A stretch of 20,367 nucleotides of DNA from a virus. The DNA is taken from the IMG/VR virus record IMGVR_UViG_3300008450_008154, positions 1-20,367 of that record. One strand, written 5' to 3'. A program made the translations under genes and the position numbers. Positions 7,978 to 13,793 of the stretch are shown here, piece by piece. Under the pieces are notes generated by a model. The model was not told where the DNA came from. It worked only from the letters and a program-made list of their open reading frames with translations, and did not search any database. How positions within the stretch are numbered: the first letter of the stretch is position 1; each line of letters opens with the position of its first letter.

Positions 7978-9017
7978 TTATAACCTATCTTCGAAGTTCA
8001 AGTTTTAACACACACTGTTTCTGTGCTCAACAGTATTTTCTTGAATATGTACTAGGCATTAGATCCCCATCAGGAATTAAGGCCGATAAGGGCACTATAG
8101 TACATAAAGCTTTAGAGATTTTAGCCTATATTAAGCTAACATTACAAAATAAAGAAAATATTTATACTGATGATATTGTTGGTCCTATTAATGTTCATGA
8201 CTATGATTTAGACCGAATTATTGATGCTGTTTATCAATACTATACGTCTCAGTTTAAACATCACTCATGGTCGGCCAAAGATTTAAAAGATTGTCGTCTA
8301 TGGGTCAACAAAGCGATCACAGATCACAACGGAACCTTCGATCCACGCAATAGAAACATACTTCAACCAGAGCAACATTTTGATATAGTTATAGATAAAC
8401 CTTGGGCCTATTATTCGTACAAAACACAATCAGGAATTTTAGATGGTAATTTGGCGATAAAAGGAACTATTGATCTTATTACGGAAGTGGACGAAAATAC
8501 CATAGAAATTGTTGACTGGAAAACTGGCCGCAGACTAGACTGGGCAACTGGTCAAGAAAAAACTTTGGAAAAACTTCAAAATGATCCTCAGTTAAGAATA
8601 TACCACTATGCTGTGCAAAAATTGTATCCGAAAATGGATCATATTATTTTTACCATCAATTTTATTAATGATGGCGGAGCATTTAGTGTTTGTTATGATA
8701 AGAGCGATTTGCCAAAAACAGAAAATATGATTAGACAAAAGTTTGAAACCATACGAGATACCACAAGACCATCACTTAACAAAAGTTGGAAATGCACCAA
8801 ATTATGTCATTTTGGAAAAACCACTTTTGAGAATAGTCATATTCTACCCATCATAGAATATAGAGATAATCAAATATGTGCCAAAGATACTTTCATGACC
8901 AAGTGTGAACAAATCAAACACGATATTGATCTGAAAGGCATTAACAATGTGATTGACCAACACACTTTTCCTGGATATACTGTTGGTAAGTACAAAGCAC
9001 CCGGAAGCGCAGAATGA
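7974..9017 (+). CDS. RecB/Cas4-family PD-(D/E)XK nuclease
   Basis: Exonuclease-type protein of the PDDEXK_1 (RecB/Cas4/AddB-like) family, 347 aa. Motifs in order: YLRSSSFNTHCFCAQQYF (QxxxY-like start with Cys15/17), KGTIVHKALEIL with His44, a Glu in QPEQHFDI (133), IKGTIDLI with Asp167, and IEIVDWKTGRR with Asp181 and Lys183. Late cysteines (CTKLC at 274-278 and others near 302 and 311) together with Cys15 could hold a 4Fe-4S cluster as in Cas4/AddB; this is inference. The start is GTG 7974, inside the end of the HNH gene, with only a weak ribosome binding site. The likely role is DNA-end processing in recombination or packaging, or recycling of host DNA. Confidence 0.82.
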   Translation: MIITYLRSSSFNTHCFCAQQYFLEYVLGIRSPSGIKADKGTIVHKALEILAYIKLTLQNKENIYTDDIVGPINVHDYDLDRIIDAVYQYYTSQFKHHSWSAKDLKDCRLWVNKAITDHNGTFDPRNRNILQPEQHFDIVIDKPWAYYSYKTQSGILDGNLAIKGTIDLITEVDENTIEIVDWKTGRRLDWATGQEKTLEKLQNDPQLRIYHYAVQKLYPKMDHIIFTINFINDGGAFSVCYDKSDLPKTENMIRQKFETIRDTTRPSLNKSWKCTKLCHFGKTTFENSHILPIIEYRDNQICAKDTFMTKCEQIKHDIDLKGINNVIDQHTFPGYTVGKYKAPGSAE

Positions 9018-9104
9018 ACACAACCCATTTCTTTTTCACCTCTTTTTTATTATCTGTGTATTCATACTATGAGTGATAATGCAAATTGAGTATAAGGAAA
9101 TTTT
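9018..9104. other. Short intergenic gap before second HNH gene
   Basis: An 87-nt gap after the RecB-like nuclease. It holds a pyrimidine-rich run (about 9030-9051), a perfect 11-bp palindrome TCATACTATGA at 9062-9072, and AAGGA (9094-9098) placed 6 nt before the HNH ATG. No convincing -35/-10 pair was found. The run of T with no stem before it is not a canonical terminator. Confidence 0.4.
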
Positions 9105-9824
9105 ATGAGAGGCAGAAAAGTAGACAATGGTCGTTTTGTAAAATGTTACGATAATAAATTAACAAAAAAATATCTAGAAAAAGAATATCCAAAACAAGGA
9201 GCCTATAAAATAGCTAAAAGTTTGGGGATTCACGTTAAAACCGTATATAATTATTTAGGATATTACAAAATACCAAGAACTAGACAAGAAAATAATAAAA
9301 TTAAAAAAGGCCAAATTTTTGGATTGTTAACTTTAGTAGAACCTGTTGGAAAATTAAAAAACGGCACAATTACATGGAAGTGTATGTGTGACTGCGGAAG
9401 CGAGACAATAGTACCATCCTCTAGGATAAAAATAGGCAAGGTTAAAAGTTGTGGCTGTTTGAACAAAATTAGTGGCTCAAAAAGATGGAATTGGAAGGGG
9501 TATTGTGGTATTAGTGGAAGCAGATTTTGTGAGATTAGATTAAGAGCCAAAAAGAAAAAATGGGATTTCAACCTAACTCCAAAATTCTTATGGGAACTAT
9601 TTCAACAACAAAACAAGAGATGTGCTATAACTAATGAAATTATAGATTTGAATATTGATGGATCATTAGATAGGATAGACAGTTCAAAAGGATATGTAAA
9701 AAATAACGTTTGGTGGGTTAAAAAAGATATAAATAAGATGAAACTAGACTTTCCATTAAATTTGTTTATCGAATTATGTGAGAAGGTTGTAGCCAATAAG
9801 GAGAATATAAGAAATGGGCGTTGA
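9105..9824 (+). CDS. HTH-zinc ribbon-HNH homing-type endonuclease
   Basis: A 239-aa probable homing endonuclease with three modules. First, an HTH (LTKKYLEKEYPKQGAYKIAK then GIHVKTVYNYLGYYKIP, about 19-57). Second, a zinc ribbon typical of phage HNH/AP2-associated proteins (GQIFGLLTLVEP, WKCMCDCGSE, VKSCGCL; Cys93/95/97 and 116/118). Third, an HNH domain (RLRAKKKKWDFNL, FLWELFQQQNKRCAITNEII, GSLDRIDSSKGYVKNNVWWV). It has its own AAGGA. Its last codons contain AAGGAG (9798-9803) and the ATG (9814) used by dnaE, so it is welded to the polymerase gene. The dnaE reading frame is disrupted 32 nt after this gene ends, which recalls mobA beside the gene 60 bypass in T4. Confidence 0.9.
   Translation: MRGRKVDNGRFVKCYDNKLTKKYLEKEYPKQGAYKIAKSLGIHVKTVYNYLGYYKIPRTRQENNKIKKGQIFGLLTLVEPVGKLKNGTITWKCMCDCGSETIVPSSRIKIGKVKSCGCLNKISGSKRWNWKGYCGISGSRFCEIRLRAKKKKWDFNLTPKFLWELFQQQNKRCAITNEIIDLNIDGSLDRIDSSKGYVKNNVWWVKKDINKMKLDFPLNLFIELCEKVVANKENIRNGR
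9798..9803 (+). promoter_or_regulatory. Ribosome binding site for dnaE
   Basis: AAGGAG, a full Shine-Dalgarno core, lies 10 nt before ATG 9814 and inside the 3' end of the HNH gene. It is the best translation start signal in the area, and it points to the ATG that opens the PHP-motif leader rather than to ATG 9866. This supports the view that dnaE translation begins at 9814. Confidence 0.75.
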
Positions 9825-9858
9825 GCAACGATATGTGCCGCTACACGTCCATTCCTAA
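9814..9858 (+). CDS. dnaE: DnaE first segment (PHP motif HVHS), ends at TAA
   Basis: Fourteen codons, MGVEQRYVPLHVHS, then TAA. RYVPLHVHS is the start of the DnaE PHP domain (the family reads roughly F-V-x-L-H-x-H-[ST]-x-[YF]-S-L-L-D-G), and HxH supplies metal ligands of the PHP site. The continuation MFSLLDGLSKPEQI is found in another frame starting at 9866. Removing exactly the 10 nt TAAGTGAACT (9856-9865) would join TCC to ATG and restore HVHS-MFSLLDGL with canonical spacing. So this is the true N-terminus of the polymerase, cut off by a small insertion. Either ribosomes bypass the 10 nt, or the peptide is made alone and the rest restarts at 9866, or the sequence contains an error. Confidence 0.75.
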   Translation: MGVEQRYVPLHVHS

Positions 9859-9887
9859 GTGAACTATGTTTTCACTTTTGGATGGAC
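9847..9887 (+). promoter_or_regulatory. RNA hairpin around the dnaE frame break
   Basis: A long imperfect hairpin straddles the insertion. GTCCAT (9847-9852) pairs with ATGGAC (9882-9887). T9853 is bulged. CC (9854-9855) pairs with GG (9880-9881). After a small internal loop, AAGTGAA (9857-9863) pairs perfectly with TTCACTT (9871-9877), closing a 7-nt loop CTATGTT that exposes ATG 9866. The total is 15 bp. The putative take-off codon TCC and the TAA stop lie on the 5' arm. In T4 gene 60 the take-off codon and adjacent stop are also held in a hairpin. The base pairing is seen directly; a recoding function is inference. Confidence 0.6.
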
Positions 9888-11251
9888 TATCCAAACCAGA
9901 GCAAATAGCAGAAAGATGCAAAGAGATCGGAGCATCTGCTTGTGCGTTAACAGATCATGGTAACATAGCAGGAACCATCAAGTTTTATACTGCTATGAAA
10001 AAAGCTGGACTAAAGCCTATACTTGGATGTGAACTTTACATTTGTAGTCAAAACCCAAAAATCAAAGAAAAAGATAACAAAAAACTAAGTCATTTTCTGG
10101 TATTGGCTAAGAATTATTCAGGATGGAGAAATCTTATCAAGATAGTTTCATCATCCAATAATCCAGAATATTATTATCATAAGCCGAGATTGGATTTACC
10201 AACACTAAAAGATCTTCATTCAGGGGATTTGATCGGAATAACTGGTCATCTTGGATCAACACTAGCAGATCAAATACTAGACGGGGATGCTCTTAGAGAT
10301 GATTGGCAAAATATAGGAGTACAACATATATCTTATCTTAAGACTATATTTGGTGATCATTTGTTTTTGGAAGCTCAATTAATAGATAAAGATAATCTGC
10401 CAATCCAAGAAATCCTCACAAACTGCATCAGAAAATTGGGACAATTAACCAATACTAAAGTTATATGTACTCCTGATGCTCATTATTGTCGCAAAGAGGA
10501 TGCTGTTGATCAGCGAGTATTATTGTGCAACAATCTTAAGATTACATTCTCTGATATTAGTCGTAAAATCATAAACGATCAAGATATTCCTATGGGGTGC
10601 TTTTTTACATCAGATAATTATCATATTCCATCTCAGGAGGAAATGAAGAACATACACACAGAAGAAGAAATCAATAATACAAATTTTGTGTGTGATTTAG
10701 TGGAAGAATATAACATACTAAGTAAACCTAAATTACCATTATTTAAATGTCCACCAAATTTCTCTCAGGATGAATATTTAAGAGAACTGTGTAGAAACGG
10801 ATGGAGAGATAAAATAGCAAATGTTGTACCTAAAGAAGATCAACAACCATACTTGGATCGTATCAAATACGAACTAGAGGTTTTACAGGGTGCTGGGCTG
10901 AGTAGTTATTTTTTAATAGTACAAGATATTGTGAACTATGTTAAAAGAGAAGGATGGCTTCCGGGACCGGGACGAGGTTGTTTTATACCAGAAACAAGAG
11001 TTAAAATGGCTTCTGGTGAATTGATGCCTATCTATAATATAGAAATAGGAGATCAAGTAATAGATGCTTTTGGAAATAAACAAAGAGTCTATGATATAAT
11101 GAGATATGAAATAGATGAAGAAATACTGGAAATAGAATTAGAAAATGGTAAAATCATAAGATGTACAAAAGATCATAGATTTTTAACACTAAATAGGGGT
11201 TGGGTTGAAGCCCAGTATCTATCAGAAAATGATGATTTGGCCAAAATATAA
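9866..11251 (+). CDS. dnaE: DnaE N-terminal part fused to split-intein IntN
   Basis: N-terminal half of a bacterial-type family C polymerase (PolIII alpha). Residues 1-371 carry the PHP domain (CALTDHGNI with Asp/His, KPILGCELYI with Glu, TPDAHYC with Asp/His) and the start of the palm (LGLSSYFLIV-like GAGLSSYFLIVQDIVNYVKREGW, quoted in part). The extein ends at LPGPGRG, a motif that continues SAAGS in intact DnaE. Residue 372 is Cys1 of an intein. The intein N-domain runs 90 aa to tandem stops TAA TAA. PHP ligands other than the upstream HxH are all present, so the domain looks functional if joined to the leader at 9814. Must trans-splice to the product of 12093-12926. Confidence 0.92.
   Translation: MFSLLDGLSKPEQIAERCKEIGASACALTDHGNIAGTIKFYTAMKKAGLKPILGCELYICSQNPKIKEKDNKKLSHFLVLAKNYSGWRNLIKIVSSSNNPEYYYHKPRLDLPTLKDLHSGDLIGITGHLGSTLADQILDGDALRDDWQNIGVQHISYLKTIFGDHLFLEAQLIDKDNLPIQEILTNCIRKLGQLTNTKVICTPDAHYCRKEDAVDQRVLLCNNLKITFSDISRKIINDQDIPMGCFFTSDNYHIPSQEEMKNIHTEEEINNTNFVCDLVEEYNILSKPKLPLFKCPPNFSQDEYLRELCRNGWRDKIANVVPKEDQQPYLDRIKYELEVLQGAGLSSYFLIVQDIVNYVKREGWLPGPGRGCFIPETRVKMASGELMPIYNIEIGDQVIDAFGNKQRVYDIMRYEIDEEILEIELENGKIIRCTKDHRFLTLNRGWVEAQYLSENDDLAKI
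10979..11248 (+). mobile_element. Split intein, N-terminal half (IntN)
   Basis: Ninety codons from the TGT of Cys1. Block N1/A is CFIPETRVKMASGELMPIYN, followed by IEIGDQVIDA. Block N3/B is GKIIRCTKDHRFLTL with the TxxH motif (Thr-Lys-Asp-His), followed by GWVEAQYL. This is a complete intein N-domain without an attached endonuclease. It stops where contiguous inteins usually carry their endonuclease. Its partner IntC lies 0.85 kb downstream in another frame, so this is a natural split intein. Insertion site is after GPGRG in DnaE. Confidence 0.92.
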
Positions 11252-11253
11252 TA

Positions 11254-11271
11254 AGAACCTCTTCCTGGACC
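11254..11271 (-). repeat. Inverted copy of the GPGRGS insertion-site motif
   Basis: Read on the minus strand, these 18 nt are GGTCCAGGAAGAGGTTCT, encoding GPGRGS, the very hexapeptide split by the cassette. The corresponding extein DNA (GGACCGGGACGAGGT plus AGT) differs only at synonymous positions: 12 of the first 15 bases match. It lies just after the IntN stops. Similarity does not extend to flanking codons (YYI instead of AAG), so it may be chance. Confidence 0.45.
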
Positions 11272-11293
11272 ACTTTTGGTGTATCCTACTATG

Positions 11294-11299
11294 AAAGGA
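11294..11299 (+). promoter_or_regulatory. Ribosome binding site of the intein-embedded nuclease
   Basis: AAAGGA sits 9 nt before ATG 11309 and selects that start over the in-frame TTG 11276 and ATG 11291, which lack a comparable site. It shows that the nuclease is translated on its own rather than as an intein domain. Confidence 0.6.
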
Positions 11300-11308
11300 C
11301 AATCTTGT

Positions 11309-12127
11309 ATGGAATATATAGCATTTAAATCTTTACAAGACAATAATTTTGAATACAGGGGATTAAGCAATAAACCTATTAAAGACATATGTATAAAATG
11401 CAATAAAACTTTTGAATACGCTAAACTTAAGAAATTTATTAGGAGCAGAGTAAACATCCCAAAAATATATTGGTGTCAATGTCAGAAATGTTTTTTGCGA
11501 TATAGAACTATTGATAATTCAGACTGGATAGAAAAAAATAGGAAAGCACAACTTATAGCGCAAAATAAAGAAGAACAAAAGAAAAAGAACGCGGAGGCAG
11601 TATCAAAATCTTGGACAAGAACAAGAAAAAATAAAGCTTCTGAATATCTTAAAGAAAGATGGGTTAATGATGAGGCTTTTAAAAATAAGGCTACTCTTAA
11701 TTTAACCAATAATAGAAGATATAATTTTACAAACGGAATTGCTACTGGGGGTCTTAGAGGATTATATAACGATATATACTATGATAGTGCGCTAGAACTA
11801 TCTTTTATATTGTGGTGTGAATACAATAGTATGCCGATTAAAAGATATGATCAAGATTCTATTAAGTATGTAGATGAAAATACTATCGAAAGAGAATATT
11901 TTCCTGATTTTATTATCAATAACACAACTATTGTCGAAATAAAAGGAAAAGGAATTTGGTATAATCGACACTTTGAACGCAATAAATTAAAAATGATAGC
12001 AGCAAAGACCAAATTTAATGCAAAGTATTGCATATATTACGACTGGGATGAACAAACAAAATTATTTTATCGAAAGGCTAGAAAATTACATCATGAAAAT
12101 AAAAAGAAAAACGTCGCTATCATATAA
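11309..12127 (+). CDS. Free-standing PD-(D/E)XK homing nuclease in split intein
   Basis: A 272-aa nuclease lying between IntN and IntC. N-terminal zinc ribbon CIKC (28-31) and CQCQKC (56-61). Then a Lys-rich helical region with two SW/RW repeats (SKSWTRTRKNKASEYLKERW, followed by a similar NDEAFKNKATLNL) that resembles NUMOD-type DNA-contact modules. Then the catalytic core: DSALELSFILW with Glu163, EYFPDFII with Asp200, and IVEIKGK with Glu210-x-Lys212, a textbook PD-(D/E)XK set. No LAGLIDADG or HNH motif is present. Its frame is the same as IntN, separated by TAATAA, which hints at descent from a contiguous intein. Its last 35 nt overlap the IntC start in another frame. Confidence 0.85.
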   Translation: MEYIAFKSLQDNNFEYRGLSNKPIKDICIKCNKTFEYAKLKKFIRSRVNIPKIYWCQCQKCFLRYRTIDNSDWIEKNRKAQLIAQNKEEQKKKNAEAVSKSWTRTRKNKASEYLKERWVNDEAFKNKATLNLTNNRRYNFTNGIATGGLRGLYNDIYYDSALELSFILWCEYNSMPIKRYDQDSIKYVDENTIEREYFPDFIINNTTIVEIKGKGIWYNRHFERNKLKMIAAKTKFNAKYCIYYDWDEQTKLFYRKARKLHHENKKKNVAII

Positions 12128-12197
12128 GGGTACTGTGTGCGATTTGTCTGTAACCAATACAGCATCTTATAATGTTGAAGGGATTGGAGTACACAAT
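12093..12197 (+). mobile_element. Split intein, C-terminal half (IntC)
   Basis: Thirty-five codons. Block F is VCDLSVTNTASYN and block G is VEGIGVHN followed by Ser+1, so the essential His-Asn-Ser is intact. The block F His seen in many inteins (THNY) is Ala here (TASY). Size matches C-halves of other natural split inteins. Confidence 0.88.
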
Positions 12198-12926
12198 AGT
12201 GCGGCGGGGTGTTTGGTATCCTATCTCATCGGCATAACTAATATTGATCCTATAAAATATAGTCTGCTTTTTGAAAGATTCTATAATGAGGGTCGTAACA
12301 CAGCAGACAATATTTCCATGCCAGATATTGATGTAGATATACCTATCGAAAAGCGAGAAATGGTTATTCAATATATCAAAGACAAATATGGTTCGGACAA
12401 AGTTTCTCAAATGGTTACTTTCAATACGATCAAGGGTAGGGGCGCACTAAAAGACGTATTAAGAGTATATGGTAATATTACATTTGAAGAAATGAATAAG
12501 ATAACCAAAAATATCCCCGATGAGTCTAAGATTGCCGATGATCTTCAAGAGATGAAAGAAGAAACTGGCGAAGCATCCATCGTTCGATGGGCTTTGGAAA
12601 ACGATAATGATAAGCTTAAAGAATGGTGCTTTATTGATGAAAAAGGACAACTACAAGGCCTCTTGTCAAAAAGGTTTGAACAGGCTATTAGACTAGAGGG
12701 CACCAAGTCAAATCAGTCCAAACATGCTGCTGGTATTGCTATCAGTAGTGAACCATTAAATGAATTATGTCCTATGGTTTATGATAGTAAGAATGATCAG
12801 TTAATAGCAGGAATGGAGATGCAAGACTTGGAAAGCATAGGAATTATTAAGTTTGATATTCTTGGTGTTGCTCTTCTTGATAAAGTGATGACAATCAGAG
12901 ACCTTTTAAATGAAGGAGTTCAATAA
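12093..12926 (+). CDS. dnaE: Split-intein IntC fused to DnaE catalytic part
   Basis: Thirty-five intein residues (MKIKRKTSLS to GIGVHN), then the DnaE extein from Ser+1: SAAGCLVSYLIGITNIDPI. The extein (242 aa) carries the polymerase palm with all three catalytic acids: MPDIDVDI (two Asp) and IIKFDILGV (third Asp), plus HAAGIAIS and MVTFNTIKGRGA segments typical of family C. The protein stops at LNEGVQ, soon after the third Asp, where E. coli DnaE continues to the fingers. ATG 12093 gives an IntC of the usual 35-37 aa size; in-frame ATGs at 12018 and 12048 would add an unrelated extension. The ribosome binding signal is weak, and the start lies inside the nuclease gene, so initiation is probably coupled. 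Confidence 0.88.
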   Translation: MKIKRKTSLSYKGTVCDLSVTNTASYNVEGIGVHNSAAGCLVSYLIGITNIDPIKYSLLFERFYNEGRNTADNISMPDIDVDIPIEKREMVIQYIKDKYGSDKVSQMVTFNTIKGRGALKDVLRVYGNITFEEMNKITKNIPDESKIADDLQEMKEETGEASIVRWALENDNDKLKEWCFIDEKGQLQGLLSKRFEQAIRLEGTKSNQSKHAAGIAISSEPLNELCPMVYDSKNDQLIAGMEMQDLESIGIIKFDILGVALLDKVMTIRDLLNEGVQ

Positions 12927-13111
12927 TGATGGTTAAGTTTAAAGATGTGGCTGAAAATACATTATTTAGCAAAGATGGTGTGGAATTCAAAAAAATACAA
13001 CTAGTAAAAATTAGTTGTTGTAAAACAATAAATGCTATACAAGTATTAGATCCTAGAAATAGAGTGCTTTTTAATCAAGAAGATGAAGTAGAAGTGAATG
13101 ATCAACTATAA
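12926..13111 (+). CDS. Small beta-type protein, 61 aa
   Basis: A 61-residue protein (VKFKDVAENTLFSKDGVEFK, then KIQLVKISCCKTINAIQVLD, then FNQEDEVEV). The alternation of beta strands, a central SCCKTINA motif and an acidic end matches a class of small phage beta-barrel proteins of unknown role. Expression looks strong: AAGGAG at 12913-12918 lies 7 nt before the ATG, which overlaps the TAA of the polymerase fragment (TAATG). It is embedded between two polymerase fragments and overlaps the exonuclease start by 14 nt, so a replisome-associated role is possible. It carries no catalytic motif. Confidence 0.72.
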   Translation: MMVKFKDVAENTLFSKDGVEFKKIQLVKISCCKTINAIQVLDPRNRVLFNQEDEVEVNDQL

Positions 13112-13793
13112 TAAGATTTGTGTTTTTGATTTTGAGACAGACGGATCGGATCCATCAGAATGCAGTCCTGTACAGATTGCTGCTATTATGATAGATCCAT
13201 TAAATTTGGACATTATACCCGGCTCAGAGTTCAATATAAACTTTAGGCCAGAAGTTTTGGAAAACAACGAAAACTACAAATACGAAACAGATATATTAGA
13301 TTTTCATTCAAAGGTTAAAGGGTGTTCTCAAGACGAGGTTTTAGCCTCGTGGTATAAATATCCTAAACAGGATCATTCTTGGAAATTATTCACAGCCTAT
13401 TTGGATAAATACCATTCACGAGCAACTAAAAAAAGTCAATTTTCTGCACCTATTGCTGCTGGTTATAATATACATAGATTTGATCTACATATCATAGACA
13501 GATTAAGCAAAAAGTATGGTAATTTGAACAAAGAAAAAAGAACAGATTTATTTTATCCTAGAGACACTATAGATGCTATGCAATTAATGTTTTATTGGTT
13601 TGAGCATAGTAGTGATCTTAAAAGTTATTCGTTAGATACTGTGAGAGATTATCTGGGAATTAGCAAAGATGGTGCTCACGATGCTCTAAAAGATGTTCAG
13701 GATACAGCAGCAATAATAATTAGGTTTTTAAAGTTACATCGTAATTTGGGACAAAAGGTAAAGTTTAAGAATTCTTTTGCAAATCAGGCATGA
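13098..13793 (+). CDS. DEDDh 3'-5' exonuclease (proofreading-type)
   Basis: DnaQ-like exonuclease of 231 aa. Motif Exo I is VFDFETDG (Asp11, Glu13), Exo II is AGYNIHRFDLHII (Asn124, Asp129), and Exo III is HDALKDVQDTA with His194 and Asp199, giving the full DEDDh set. The segment SLDTVRDYLGI before Exo III is typical of epsilon and PolC exonuclease domains. It lies inside the polymerase locus, between the catalytic part (ending 12926) and the fingers part (from 13790), with an ATGA junction to the latter. This strongly suggests it proofreads for this DnaE. It overlaps the upstream 61-aa gene by 14 nt. Confidence 0.9.
   Translation: MINYNKICVFDFETDGSDPSECSPVQIAAIMIDPLNLDIIPGSEFNINFRPEVLENNENYKYETDILDFHSKVKGCSQDEVLASWYKYPKQDHSWKLFTAYLDKYHSRATKKSQFSAPIAAGYNIHRFDLHIIDRLSKKYGNLNKEKRTDLFYPRDTIDAMQLMFYWFEHSSDLKSYSLDTVRDYLGISKDGAHDALKDVQDTAAIIIRFLKLHRNLGQKVKFKNSFANQA

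Larger units (their letters stand above)
10979..12197 (+). mobile_element. Fractured-gene cassette: IntN, nuclease gene, IntC
   Basis: The complete insertion in dnaE runs from Cys1 to the final Asn before Ser+1. Excising it at DNA level would give GPGRG-SAAGC without loss or gain. It contains IntN (90 aa), tandem stops, a free-standing PD-(D/E)XK nuclease gene with its own ribosome binding site, and IntC (35 aa). This is the 'fractured gene' layout described from environmental phage sequences for genes such as gp41, nrdA, nrdJ and IMPDH: a split intein plus an intervening nuclease of a Vsr-like family. The nuclease presumably promotes homing into intein-free dnaE alleles, and protein trans-splicing keeps the polymerase functional. 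Confidence 0.88.

Noticed and set aside
9859-9861. GTG 9859 as a restart codon after the TAA
   Set aside because: It is in the frame of the leader, which does not continue as DnaE; ATG 9866 is the codon in the polymerase frame.
9853-9868. Simple +1 frameshift at TCC-TAA, like the antizyme site UCC-UGA
   Set aside because: Slipping +1 gives AAG and then TGA at 9860-9862, so the downstream frame cannot be reached by one step; a -1 step leads to a frame that does not continue as DnaE.
10979-12197. One contiguous intein broken by sequencing errors
   Set aside because: Two in-frame stops (TAATAA) follow IntN, the nuclease has its own RBS and start, and IntC is in a third frame with a normal 35-aa length. 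Several independent errors would be needed.
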